This document shows positions 22,012 to 32,621 of a stretch of DNA of 64,000 nt, one piece after another (the stretch's first letter is position 1; each line of letters starts with the position of its first letter). The translations under genes and the position numbers were made by a program. The notes under the pieces were generated by a model. That model did not search any database, was not told the origin of the DNA, and saw only the letters and a list, made by a program, of their open reading frames with translations. Origin of the DNA: Fragilaria radians (lineage: Eukaryota; Bacillariophyta; Fragilariophyceae; Fragilariales; Fragilariaceae); contig CAAAJI010000013.1 of NCBI GenBank assembly GCA_900642245.1, positions 303,753-367,752 of the forward strand, read 5' to 3'.

Positions 22012-23502
22012 TTATCTTATTACTTTATCTCCCCACCACGGTACTCTAGCTTTGGCTCGGATACCGCCAAAAAGTATAGCATGGGCTTGAAGGCCAATAG
22101 GTTCTGTTGGTACTCTACATTTAGAAAGCGCATCGTCCATATTTCCTTCCTCATTTTCAAGGCCATCTAATGTAAGGCCAGAGATTGGAGAATATAGAGT
22201 GTCTCGAATGATTGGGCAACCCAAGCTTGAAAGTTGAGCACGAACCTGATGCTTCCTCCCTGTAACAAGGCGAATTGTATTTTGATAGTGCGGCTGATTA
22301 CCAGGGTCATAGCCATGATTAGACTTTTCAATCAGTATCGGCTCAGATTTGACAACTTCCAAAACGCAACGTATCCAGAACTGCCTAGCTCTCCGTCGTG
22401 ATGTAGGGTGGGTATGACTGATGAGCTGACAAGGTGGCCCGCCTGACTTGCCTCTAGCTGCCTGAGGTGCCCACATCCAATGAATGTGCATTCCAGTTGG
22501 CACTGGTTTGTTCGTAACTGCAAGGTATACCTTTTTCAATTTACGATCTCTTTGAAATTGACTGAACACTTTTTGCCCGTTTGTGTCTTTACTCAGAACG
22601 ACGCATCCGCCAACGACAGAATCAACTCTATGACACAGGAGTGGACGGACTACCTTTTGTCTTTCGATTGTATAAAATGGTCCCATAAGGTCGTTCACAC
22701 ATCCAGGGCAGCACTCGTAATAGTTTGACGCATCTGGCTGAGTTGGTAGTAATGGCGGCTTATCCACAACGATAAATGTTGTATCCTCATAGAGTAATCT
22801 GTCCTTTGTCATGTCGTAACAAGACGGGAATCTCCTAGGATTGGGGTAAACACGAATGTCGGTACCGCGCTCTACCAAGGTGGGGGTCAAAATACGCCGG
22901 AATCGTCTAGCTTGCATCATATTGACATAGGATTCCAAATCCTGCTCATTCGTTTCATCCTCCATCTGTCCAGATCCCCATCCCTTTGGAAGGTCCCCGT
23001 ACTCAATAGATGTCCCCGACCATACACTACCATAATCATCGTATTGGCCAAGGATATCATCTTCTGTTAAGGTTTCCATCTTTGCCCAAACAGCTCCAAT
23101 ATCTATTAAAGCATTTGCTTCTTCTAAAGATATTTTTGCGATCCTTGCAACTTCCTGGTTAATGGGTCCATTTCTAGCAGCCACACCTGTTATACTTCTG
23201 GGAATATGCTCGCGATCCATCAAGGTTTCTTCTGCTCTAGATGCTGCAACTCTTGTATTTTCAGTTGTAGCGTTTTCCTCATACTCCACCCCGTCCCATG
23301 ACTCATTAGAATCGTTGATTTCATTATCGAAACGAATGTCTTGGAGCGCATCAAAAAGGGCTAAAGAATCTGAACATTGTTTGAAATTATCTTGCGAGGA
23401 GGAAACATCATACTTTCTGTTATGGAATAGCTTCAAATGTGATGATGTAAAGCTGTAACAAGGAATAATTGTCAAAATTAATGACAACCAACTATTCTTC
23501 AT
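22012..23502 (-). CDS. RluA-family RNA pseudouridine synthase, probably organelle-targeted
   Basis: Intronless, 496 residues, ATG start. The catalytic domain covers about residues 235-490. It has YEDTTFIVVDKPPLLPTQPD, the motif-II sequence CHRVDSVVGG with the catalytic Asp (near residue 293), KVYLAV, and the RluA signature TGRKHQVRAQLSSLGCPIIRD near the end. These enzymes convert uridine to pseudouridine in rRNA or tRNA. No S4 domain is evident. The first about 23 residues form a hydrophobic signal-like segment (WLSLILTIIPCYSFTSSH), which in a diatom suggests ER-routed plastid import, but the ASAF-type motif is imperfect. The following 200 residues are acidic and without known domain. Divergent from the sulfite oxidase gene. 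Confidence 0.85.
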   Translation of the reverse strand: MKNSWLSLILTIIPCYSFTSSHLKLFHNRKYDVSSSQDNFKQCSDSLALFDALQDIRFDNEINDSNESWDGVEYEENATTENTRVAASRAEETLMDREHIPRSITGVAARNGPINQEVARIAKISLEEANALIDIGAVWAKMETLTEDDILGQYDDYGSVWSGTSIEYGDLPKGWGSGQMEDETNEQDLESYVNMMQARRFRRILTPTLVERGTDIRVYPNPRRFPSCYDMTKDRLLYEDTTFIVVDKPPLLPTQPDASNYYECCPGCVNDLMGPFYTIERQKVVRPLLCHRVDSVVGGCVVLSKDTNGQKVFSQFQRDRKLKKVYLAVTNKPVPTGMHIHWMWAPQAARGKSGGPPCQLISHTHPTSRRRARQFWIRCVLEVVKSEPILIEKSNHGYDPGNQPHYQNTIRLVTGRKHQVRAQLSSLGCPIIRDTLYSPISGLTLDGLENEEGNMDDALSKCRVPTEPIGLQAHAILFGGIRAKARVPWWGDKVIR

Positions 23503-23859
23503 GATAATTCTTTAGGAATAAGTGGGTTGGTTGTGAGGGGCCCAGAGACATGGAGGGAATTGATGGCACTACTGGGAGTCGAGCACTCTATTTTTAGCTG
23601 TTAAGGATAAAGATAAAGGGCTAGGCCATAAGAATTATCCGAATTCGTCTCAAAATTTTCAATACGTCTACGTAGGATTACTTAGACTTCTCTACATGAC
23701 GTCACTTTCGAAGCAGTTTCTCCGTATTACCGGTGTATCTATCTCTCTCTGAAACTCTACTACTAGACCCTATTATGACAAATCATTACAATGTAACGTA
23801 AACTTGTGAGCTTACATAAGTTGAATTCCATTGTGATCGTACGGTATCTTCTCAATAAC
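23503..23859. promoter_or_regulatory. Shared intergenic region between RluA-type and sulfite oxidase genes
   Basis: 357 bases separate the two divergent ATG codons (23502 minus and 23860 plus), so both promoters must be here or in the 5' ends. A TGACGTCA palindrome (CRE-like) occurs at about 23698-23705 within ACATGACGTCACTTTCG. CRE-like TGACGTCA sites are described in diatom promoters that respond to CO2 and cAMP. No function can be claimed from one site. Confidence 0.45.
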
Positions 23860-25641
23860 ATGTTCCAACGCTCTCTATCTTGTCATTTGAGAAGACCTAT
23901 CCTACGTCGTTCTCTTCTACACCCAAAATTTCATGCTTGCGTAGGAACAAAGGCCTATGATTCAGGCGACAGAAGGGTTATTTTTCCGATCGTATCAATG
24001 TTGGCGTTAGCAACGACCGCAGCTGCTGTAGTTTATGTAACGTGTGAAAATACTCCCTTCGCAGTAGATAAGGATGATATTGAAAATTCACCGCTATCAT
24101 TGGACAATCTTCCAGAGTATACTGCTGAAGAAGTTGCTCAAAATAATGGAGAAAATGGTACTCCCATTTGGATGAGTTATGGAGGTGTCGTATATGATGT
24201 GACTAAATTTGTCGCGAACCATCCAGGAGGTATGGAAAAGATAATGCAAGCAGCTGGAAACGTACGTGTATCTTAAACTTCATCATATATGAAAGATTCT
24301 AAATTAATTGCTTCTCACAACCTAACCTGTTCCACAGTCCATTGAGCCATATTGGCATATATATAGACAGCACTATGCTTCTGATTTGCCAATGAAACTT
24401 ATGGAGCATATGGTTATAGGAAGACTGTCGGAGAATGACAGGATGCAATCGAAAACCAAATGGAGGCTCTGATGCTGCAAGATCCATATGCAACAGAGCC
24501 AATTCGCCATAAGGCATTAAAGGTGCACTCCGATACTCCCATGAATGCAGAAGCTCCAGCACACCTTTTGACAGAGTCCTATTTGACCCCCTCAAGTTTG
24601 TTTTACATTCGTCATCATCATCCAGTGCCACTGTTGAGCCTTAAAGAGATTATGGAATACAAGCTAGTTGTCGATCTCACTGCATATGGAAAAGGAGTCT
24701 GGGAAGTCAGTTTGGAGGATATAAAAAAGTTGCCTAAAACTGAAATTATTTCTACTCTTCAGTGCAGTGGAAATCGAAGAGGAGACTTCAATTCAGTGGC
24801 ACGAACATCTGGTACATCCTGGGGTCAAGGAGCCATCGGCACAGCCAAATGGGGAGGTGTCAAATTGGCTGATCTTCTAAAATTAGCAGGTGTTGATGAT
24901 CCTATTCATGTCGAAGAAGTGGGAGGGATGGAGCATGTACGATTCTATAGCTTAGATGGTATGATGGCCTCGATTGGGATTGAGAAAGCCCTAAACCCTT
25001 ATGGAGATTGCCTCATTGCGTACGAGATGAACGATGAGCCTCTAACACGAGATCATGGCTTCCCACTCCGAATCATCATACCGGGCTATGCAGCGGTACG
25101 CAATGTCAAATGGATCAACAAAATCGAATTAGCTGCTACTGAGGCCGAGGGTCCTTGGCAAAGAGGTCTGAATTACAAGACGTTGCCCCCTAATGTCACT
25201 GATGCTTCGGATGTTCAACTGGATCAAATGCCAAGCATGCTTGAAGTTAGCCTTTTCTCGGGGATTACCTGCGCCAAAATCATATCACCCACACCACACG
25301 GAAAGCACCTTCCAGGCGATAAAGTCACCATTAAGTGCTCGGGGTGGGCATGGTCCGGGGGTGGTCGCAACATTGTCCGCGTCGACGTCACAAGTAACAA
25401 TGGAGACACTTGGGTGCCGGCTACTCTAAAAGATGGTTCACATCAAAAGTCAGGCCGAGCTTGGGCATGGACGTTTTGGGAGTGCGAAGTCGAAGCTGTC
25501 GTAGGACAAGACAAACAGGTTCATTTGGCTTCCAAAGCTCTAGATCAGTGCTTCAATGTCCAACCTGAAGATTGCCGACATATTTGGAATGTCAGAGGAC
25601 TTGGAAATAACAGTTGGTACAGAACTACTGTTTCTGTTTAA
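23860..25641 (+). CDS. SUOX: Sulfite oxidase with N-terminal cytochrome b5 domain (one frame break)
   Basis: Exon 1 is 23860-24261; the intron 24262-24337 (76 bp) starts GTACGT and ends TTCCACAG; exon 2 is 24338-25641. The basic N-terminus (MFQRSLSCHLRRPILRRSLL) and a hydrophobic segment fit mitochondrial intermembrane-space targeting. The b5 domain has NHPGG and EPYWHIYRQH, the latter carrying the second heme His. The molybdopterin domain has STLQCSGNRRGDF, whose Cys is the Mo ligand, RDHGFPLRIIIPGYAAVRNV, and the C-terminal dimer domain (CSGWAWSGGGRNIVRVDV). The frame changes between about 24436 and 24440: GRLSEND is followed, one base out of phase, by QDAIENQMEAL. Translation is excellent on both sides, so this is one gene with an assembly or allelic indel. 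It oxidises sulfite to sulfate. Its stop is 94 bp from the convergent LtrA stop. Confidence 0.88.
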
Positions 25642-25735
25642 TATTAGATCTCTCCTATAAATTATAATGCAGCATGGTTTAAACCTCACCCTTATCACTT
25701 TTATGTGTTCATCTCGCACCGATATAAATGAAAGT

Positions 25736-27408
25736 TCATACATTCACATGATTGTTGCAATAAATGAAAGATGCAAAAACTCGCAGTCCAATCTGGATAA
25801 GAATACTGATCAGACCAATCCACGACAGGTTGAAAGGATCTGTTATCCATTGGCTCAAAGTCAATAGAAATAACAAAAGAAATACCTTCAACATGATGAC
25901 AACAATTCCATTTGCTCTTATTTTGGACGTGACAGGGCAGTGACACCGCGCTATACTTTTGGGCAATCCATTGTGCACAAGAAGCATAGCATCTGAACAT
26001 AGAAAAACAATAGCAATTGATGTAGTAAAGAAGTACGCGATGCGTTGGTTTCTATCTTTGTCGTCCACAGATGTTGACGAATAATTTTCGGCAAGCCATC
26101 GCGGAAGCATATGTAAAAGCGAGCGTCGACTTTTGGTATCTTTTTTATAGATTTGATACAGGAACAACTTGTAGGAGACCCCCAGAATGATAAGGGCAGC
26201 CGAATAAATTTGCATTAGCATACCAAACATAAATCCGGCCATACGCTTTCTTCGGATCGCATGGGAATCTGCATCACTGGGTTGCGATCGGAAGTGCATG
26301 TAATGAAGAAAGATGACAGATAGAATACCGCTAAAAAATGTCACGTAAAATTCACCGGTATCATTGGATGATCCCACCAACAAGGATAATACACTCTCCC
26401 CCAAAACAAGCATAGTCCATTCACCAAATCTATGGATTAAAAATGTCACGTTAACAGGAACTGTGACTGATTTGAAGTCGTTGGGCAGTCGAAGCATGCT
26501 GATATACTTTGTAAGATGATTCAACGCTGAACTAGCCAGTATCAGGTAGAAAGGAACATCTGTCAATTCCAAAGCGTTGTAGGAATCTGCCATATCACCT
26601 TCGAGGGAACGATATTTCGGTCCCTTTACACCACTCATAGTATTTTCATTGTAGTACTTCCATCCAGAAAAGATGGTAGCCACAAGCAGGAGAAGTATAG
26701 GACCGATTTTTTCTAATACAAGTCGACGGGAGGCTATGATGGCAGCATCTTGTCCAACACACCCAAAGACTAGCATTTCGGCATACCTACACAATGATAA
26801 GATATTTGCAATTAATAAGCTAAGACATAGAGCAAATGTTTCGACATTGTCGGTGGGATTTGACAAGACATCAACCGTCCGAATATGAACAACTACCGAA
26901 GCTAATACAACCAATACAGCAGCCCCATATATTCCATGCACAATATCCTCCAAGGTATAGAACATGGAATCGTAATGTGTTTTTTCCCACCAAAGAGTAA
27001 AAACTGCCCAGAAAGAGCTAATAAAGTAGAGAAATCCTTGTGAGTTTGGAGATTTGAAAATGATGTAGGAAAGGTTGTAAATGGCAGCAACGTAAAATAA
27101 GTCAAAGAATAAATCTCCATAGTCCACTACTGGATGAGATTGAGTATCACCCCAGCGCTGCCGCTGATCTTTGTAGATGGTTCATTTTTTATAGATGAGA
27201 TGGATTATGATTGTGAGTGTTCTCCTGTCGAAAACGATTTGGCCGTGAATTTAGACAACGTACTCGGCTTTGAGTATATTCGAATATTGTAAATACGTGT
27301 ATCCTGATCATGTGCTAGACGCACCGAGTCGAGAAGTTCTTTAGATGACAAAGCGTGAAGTCTTCCATGATGATGATCAGATTCATTGTTGTCCTTGTCG
27401 TGTCCCAT
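25736..27408 (-). CDS. LtrA-family multi-pass membrane protein
   Basis: Two exons: 27264-27408 (MGHDKDNNESDHHHGRLHAL...) and 25736-27168, with a 95-bp intron (GTACGT...TACAAAG, phase 1). Joined they give 525 residues; the internal GTG at 27127 is not the start. The LtrA hallmarks are present: RQRWGDTQSHPVVDYGDLFF and DLFYVAA at the first helix, WEKTHYDSMFYTLEDIVHG, and the conserved RFGEWTMLVLGESVLSLLVG. At least eight to ten hydrophobic helices follow, including a hydrophobic pair at the C-terminus. Low temperature requirement A proteins are widespread in bacteria and expanded in diatoms, and their biochemical role is unresolved. The splice choice is inferred from frame; other donors are possible. 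Convergent with sulfite oxidase. Confidence 0.8.
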
Positions 27409-28435
27409 GGGGTCCCTCTGTTGAGATTACTTTCTCTAAAGTAATAAGAATCCTTCAAGCACTTGATTGCTACTTTCAATTCTCGATTATGCCATGGATT
27501 TTAACGTATATAACCGCAACTTCAGTTTCCAAAATTAAAATTACTGTTCGAATTGTTCCGGATGCTTGACATTTTTAGGGTTTCAATCAACTTCATCACC
27601 ACCTCAAACGTGGGATAATTAATTGGAGGCTTTAGGGGGTGTCCCAATCAGCAAGAATCATTTTAAGACTTCGCAGTGACACATCATATGTCCTTAATGC
27701 TTAGAATTTCCGTTTGTAAAAACAAACAAAAAACAAATCGGTTCTTCACTATCTCTGCAATCCTAAAGTATTCTAATCACCTACATAATTTATAGATTGG
27801 ACTCACACGAGCCCTCTGATTAAAGCCAAACTAGTATGATAACTCTCACCCTGTTCAAGGAACATTCGATGTATCCTGAGAAGTGCACTGCTACTTTTAC
27901 TTTGTCAGGACCTATAAGATTGCACTAACCATATCTGGGAACTATTTGAAAATCAAGGATGGTTGTCTAATGTTGTATGTGTTTGGGAAATGAATTTGAT
28001 GATTGGAGGATGCTTTGGGGAAAGTCCCAATGGCAAAGCCCCATGTGAAAACCTGCACGAGGCATTTTCACAACAATAAGAGATTATGCAAGTTGCTATA
28101 CATAAGAAGTATGGGAGTGTGAATTTTTCAATTCTCTTGAGAATCCAAGCTTGGTGTCCTAACACCACATTCTCCTTGATGAAAACCTGACATTGTCAAT
28201 GCTTCAGTCTTGGCATCAGTTGCCAATGGAACCCTCCAACATCCCCAAAACTTCTGGAATGAATCCATTGATGTCAATCATTTTGTAGAGCTCTGGAAAA
28301 TCATCAACCCTGTTGGTCATCCAGACAATGACAATTCAAGATAGCAGCATTAATCAAGTGATGAACAGACACAATGTGAAGTTATAATCAAATTTAGAAC
28401 TTTCTATAATTTGATCTTGTATCTTCTTGTATCTT

Positions 28436-28590
28436 GAACTCTTGTGAAGGGTTAATCTTGTGAAGAATTGGAGTGGATCTTGTACCCTATTGTATCCCTC
28501 AACTCTTATGAAAAATTGGATAGGATCTTCAACTCTTATGAAGCGTTGGATGTGATCTTCAACTCTAATGGAGAGTTGGATTGTAACATG
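28436..28590 (+). repeat. Degenerate tandem repeat, unit about 31 bp
   Basis: At least three adjacent units follow the pattern ATCTTCAACTCT(T/A)ATG, then GA(A)..GTTGGAT, then GTGATC or AGGATC; earlier, more diverged units contain CTTGTGAAGGGTTAAT and CTTGTGAAGAATTGG. AACTCTTATGAA and its partner TTGGAT recur every 30-31 bases. Noncoding in all frames as far as seen. Confidence 0.6.
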
Positions 28591-28744
28591 ATTTGGATCT
28601 TATCATTTTCCGTCTAATTAAACACTCCTGGAACGCATTATATATATTTTCCGTTTAGAAGCAATATACATACTTTTCATTTATAGGCAATAAATAGTCG
28701 TCACTAAACTTGTAAAATGAAACTTTTTTTCATCCAAATGTGTG

Positions 28745-28940
28745 TGGGACATGAAAAGGACTGTTAACTTGTAACTTCCGAAAAAATAGATATGTAAATA
28801 CATAGAATATCCTTATTATTTATCTTTACTTGTACTAACGATAAGGGACGTCTCTAAAACCGTTACAAAAACGTTTTTCCTTAGCCAATTAATTAATTTA
28901 AAGACTTTATATTGCTCATAACCTTTATTATTTAGGGATT
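28745..28940 (+). repeat. GGACGTCTCC repeat, copy D
   Basis: The core GGACGTCTCT is at 28846-28855, preceded by TACTAACGATAA and followed by AAACCGTTACAAAAACG. Similar to copy B over roughly 200 bases (GTTAACTTGTAACTT upstream, GACTTTATATTGCTCATAAC downstream). It stands alone, without retroelement coding sequence nearby, so it could be a solo LTR or an independent small element. Confidence 0.55.
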
Positions 28941-30119
28941 ATCTTCTTGATTCATACGTCAAGGTACGTTTCCATCATCAATCAATGCCCTTCTCACTTT
29001 CTGAGGAAAATGGATTAGTAATAGTATTAAAGATATGTTATACCATATTTTTGTGTGAATGCCAAGGCTACTCAAAGTGAACACTAGAAGTAACTTTGCC
29101 ATCTCCGCAAGTCAACAAAAATTGAGCTTCCAGGCTAAATTTCCAACAGAAATTGGAAGTATCGGCCTTCTCGGAGTCGATTAATAAATCTTATCATAAT
29201 TGGATGATATTTCCTTGAATTGGGTCCTATAAGGAACTGCATCATTATCATGCAGTGAAAACGAAGCTGGGCTTCAAGAAACAAGCTTTTCACTCTTTTG
29301 GAATTTTCAAATCTAAAAATTATGAAGCATTAAATCTCTCATGTGGTGCTTTCAAACACACATGGAGAATTCGGGAATCAATCCTAGAAAATAAATATGT
29401 TCCTTTTTGAAAGGTTCGCATCATTTTAGCATGAAAGGTCCCATCACAAACTCGACCTTGAACTGTTCTGCCATTATTTTCTACTCAACCGCAAAGTATG
29501 ATACGCTTCTTTAAATACTTTAAAGTTGACACCAACTGCATGATTCACACTGCAGTTGATTTACCCCATTGTAGTCAAAAGGGATATCCCCTATAATTCT
29601 AAGATCAAAAATAGACATAACCATGCAGTATCATGGAAATATAGGTATACAAATTGCAACTTTACCCGGGAAAATGTGATCTATTTTGTCAATGTTCTAT
29701 ATATGACAATCTTGGAAGAAAAACTTTAGGATTATGGTTTGCACATTGAATACATTTAGTAGTGGAATAATTGAAGGGACTTTATTTTGTATTAACATTC
29801 AGAGACATCCAGTGTTGCTTATCAATGCAAAAATAGACAATGGAAAGACAGCGAAGTCAAAACTTGTCATGTACTAGATGCAGAGATACCAAAAATAAAA
29901 ATACAAAAGTATCCCCCGGGAAAATATAAGTGTAATATATGCAAATCATAAAAGAATTATCTTGAGCTGAGTAAAAGCTGCATGTTGCCTTTCGCGTAGG
30001 CTCTTATTCCTGGAGGAATACAATGCTAAATTCCAATGCCATAACAATATAAAGAATGGGGTAGCAGACGCCTCGTCTAGATAAGGGACTGAGGAAGTTA
30101 CTAAATGAGTCAAGGAAAG

Positions 30120-30350
30120 TTAAATGCCTAAATGCATCTTTAGGCAAGGAGACGATGGTGTAGATGTGCTATTTTGTCTCTGATTTAATGAAGAAGGTGA
30201 TAACAAAGTAGAATCGAAAGAATCATGAAAGCAAGTGTTTACTCTCTCCGAGATGGAGCGAAAAGAATGCTTTTGATTTTTAAGGCGAGAAGCAAAATGA
30301 GTAGGCAGAACAATATGTTGGTGGAAAAGTTCGGATAAAAGCATTTCCAT
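30120..30350 (-). CDS. Possible small protein of unknown function
   Basis: 76-residue open frame with an ATG start, 320 bases upstream of and divergent from the Kelch/U-box gene. The composition is Ser/His/Leu-rich (MLLSELFHQHIVLPTHF, then FDSTLLSPSSLNQRQN) and looks less random than neighbouring frames. No family is recognised and no signal peptide or membrane helix is present. It could equally be a chance frame in a promoter region. Confidence 0.25.
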   Translation of the reverse strand: MEMLLSELFHQHIVLPTHFASRLKNQKHSFRSISERVNTCFHDSFDSTLLSPSSLNQRQNSTSTPSSPCLKMHLGI

Positions 30351-30670
30351 AATTGGAATACTAGAGTACTTTTACTAGCGTAATTCGTCAATTAGGTAAG
30401 TAGTAGTCATGAAACCGTCTATGACTTCGATCTTTTCCTCGAAAGAATTACCGCTGTGCTTAATCGAATATGACATATACGAGTACATTTGAGTAGGACT
30501 ACTACTAAGTGGAGCCCATACTGGGTCATTACCGTATGATCAAGTCAAAGACATCTTCATACTTTGGTTACAGGACACGACGGTCCAGCATTTCCAGCCG
30601 TGCAACGTGTTTCCATTATCGACACTTTCAAAGACCATACTCTGATCCAGATTCGTCTTGATAGTGAAAA

Positions 30671-32621
30671 ATGACGGGTAAAGTGGCAATGGATCAACTT
30701 AAAACCTTATCGTGGATGCAAATGCCTCCAATGCAATCGCAACGTGAGGGAGGAGCAGCGGTAGCAATTATGGGTTCGAAAATATTGGTTGTCGGTGGAT
30801 ATCATGTAGAGCACAAATTTTTGAAATCTTGCGCTGTGCTTGATGTGTCTACCATGCAATGGTCTGATTATCCACCTATGAAGACAGCAAGGATGGGATG
30901 CGCTGCAGTTTTCCTGGAACAACACAACGCAGTTGTTGTTGTTGGTGGATTTCAGCGTGGTCGAAAGTACTTAGATACTGTTGAATACCTTGATTTATCC
31001 ACGTTACACTGGCATCGGCTCCCCCCTATGCAAAATCCAAGGGCTGGATGTGCTGCAGTCACTGTTTTGGGAAAAAGGGTAGTTGTATTGGGCGGCTGGA
31101 TGGATGGTGAAAACGCAGCTGGAACAGTTGAAGTGTTGGACTTCAGTGCTCAACAATGGCACAGCTTACCGGAGATGGCGACTCCTCGAGCAGGATGTTC
31201 CGCTGCAGCTCTTGGTCATCGAGTTTTGGTTCTTGGAGGGCATACCACCTCAGGCAAACATCGTGGATGCCGGGCCTCTGTTGAAGTCTTGGATTTGAGT
31301 ACACAAAAATGGAGCAAGATGCCGAGTATGAAAGAGAAAAGGGATGCAAGTGCATCCTGTGCTATCGGAAATTGTGTCTTGGTCTTGGGGGGAGGAGAGA
31401 CCTCCAATTCCCCTTCTAGTTCTGCTGAAATCTTTGATGTTGATAGACAGGTTTGGAATGAACTTCCTCGAATGAAATCGAAACGATTTGGATGCTCTGC
31501 AGCAGTTGTTGGCAACAAAGTAGTTGTTATTGGTGGGAGAGGAGAAGATGGGAAGCATCTTGAGACAGTGGAATGTCTTGAAATTCCTATGCAGACTGAA
31601 GGTTCAGTCAGCCTTGGAAGTTTCTTGGACATGAACCAGGTCGCTCCTTCCACAAATGACGCCAATGGAGATTTAAAGTCTCTTGCAAATACTATATCCA
31701 CATTGATAGAGCACGATAAAAACAGAATCAATACAAGTTATGAAGCCTCGGTAAAACAAGCTCAGGAAATGGTAAGAAAGTCAAATTTGTTTTGATTTTT
31801 CAGAGAGCAATAGATACTAACATGGTCCAAATACCTATTAGTTTGATCGAACGGTGACATCTCTCGAGGAGAGATTGCGTATAATTGATAAAGAGAGAGA
31901 AAGAATCTTAGATCATATCAAGAAGGCACGGAAGGAGCGTGATGACTCTGTGGCTCAAGCTGAAAAAGAGAAGAAAGATGCCTTTGCTCAACTCGATAGC
32001 AAAGTACAGCAAAACAAAACGCAGATCGGCGCCATCTCATCCAGCGCTCCCGAGCATCTCGTTTGTAGTGATGCTGATGATCTTGAACCACCTAGCGAAC
32101 TTTGTTGCTGCATCACAGGGGATTTGATGGATGATCCCGTCACAGCTATGGACGGTCATACCTACGAAAGATCGGCAATAGAAGCCTGGTTTTCACGGTT
32201 TAGTGAGACACAACGTCCCACATCTCCCCTCACAAACGAGCCACTTCCATCTCGACGCTTGATTCCCTCACATAACATAAGGTCACAATGCAAAACCTGG
32301 AAAGAAAAGTTAGGAATAGCTGACAAACCCGAGGTGGCGGACCCATTAGCAAACATACTTTCTTCTGGAACAGGCGTTTCTGAAAAGTCAAGGCAGTTGA
32401 CTCCAAATAGGTCAGCACCGAGGACAAGTACCTCTGAGAATCGGAATCGTAACTCCGAGACAAATGCGAGCTCATCCACTCGCCCACGCTCTTCAAATGC
32501 TCCTAGACAGACAACAGATAGACGTTTAAGTGGAACACTACGAGAAAGCAATATTCGTGGATCGTCGTCAAAAAGATTGTCAGACGTTGCGCGTCCTAGA
32601 AGGGAAAGTAATGATAGTTGA
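30671..32621 (+). CDS. Kelch-repeat plus U-box protein, probable E3 ubiquitin ligase
   Basis: Two exons, 30671-31771 and 31842-32621, with a 70-bp intron (GTAAGAAAG...CTATTAG, phase 0), give 626 residues. Residues about 20-310 contain six Kelch repeats with the usual VVGG/VLGG strands, ExLD(L/V)ST...W and LPPM ends, enough for a closed six-bladed propeller. A charged coiled-coil spans the splice site (SLEERLRIIDKERERILDHI, then KKARKERDDS). The U-box at about residues 450-525 has CCCITGDLMDDPVTAMDGHT followed by YERSAIEAWF, then SPLTNEPLPSRRLIPSHNIR. The C-terminus is Ser/Arg-rich and disordered. Inference: the propeller selects substrates and the U-box recruits an E2. Confidence 0.88.

Larger units (their letters stand above)
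27409..30119. other. Long spacer with repeats, no gene recognised
   Basis: The left end should contain the LtrA-family promoter. Between 27.6 and 28.4 kb there are two similar stretches (AATTGGAGGCTTTAGGGGGTGT near 27622 and GATTGGAGGATGCTTTGGGG near 28001) that may be old duplicate fragments. A degenerate tandem repeat and copy D of the GGACGTCTCC repeat follow and are listed separately. No coding sequence could be defended. Confidence 0.45.

Noticed and set aside
22332..22728. Antisense frames over the RluA gene and similar frames over other long genes
   Set aside because: They follow the codon structure of the real gene on the other strand and have no homology of their own.
24460..25641. 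Sulfite oxidase starting at the internal ATG 24460
   Set aside because: The heme domain and the beginning of the Mo domain are clearly encoded upstream; the ATG lies after the frame break and is not a natural start.
31854..32621. Independent U-box gene starting at 31854
   Set aside because: The frame starts with GTG; a stop-bounded acceptor (ATTAG at 31841) and a GTAAG donor at 31772 join it in frame to the Kelch part.
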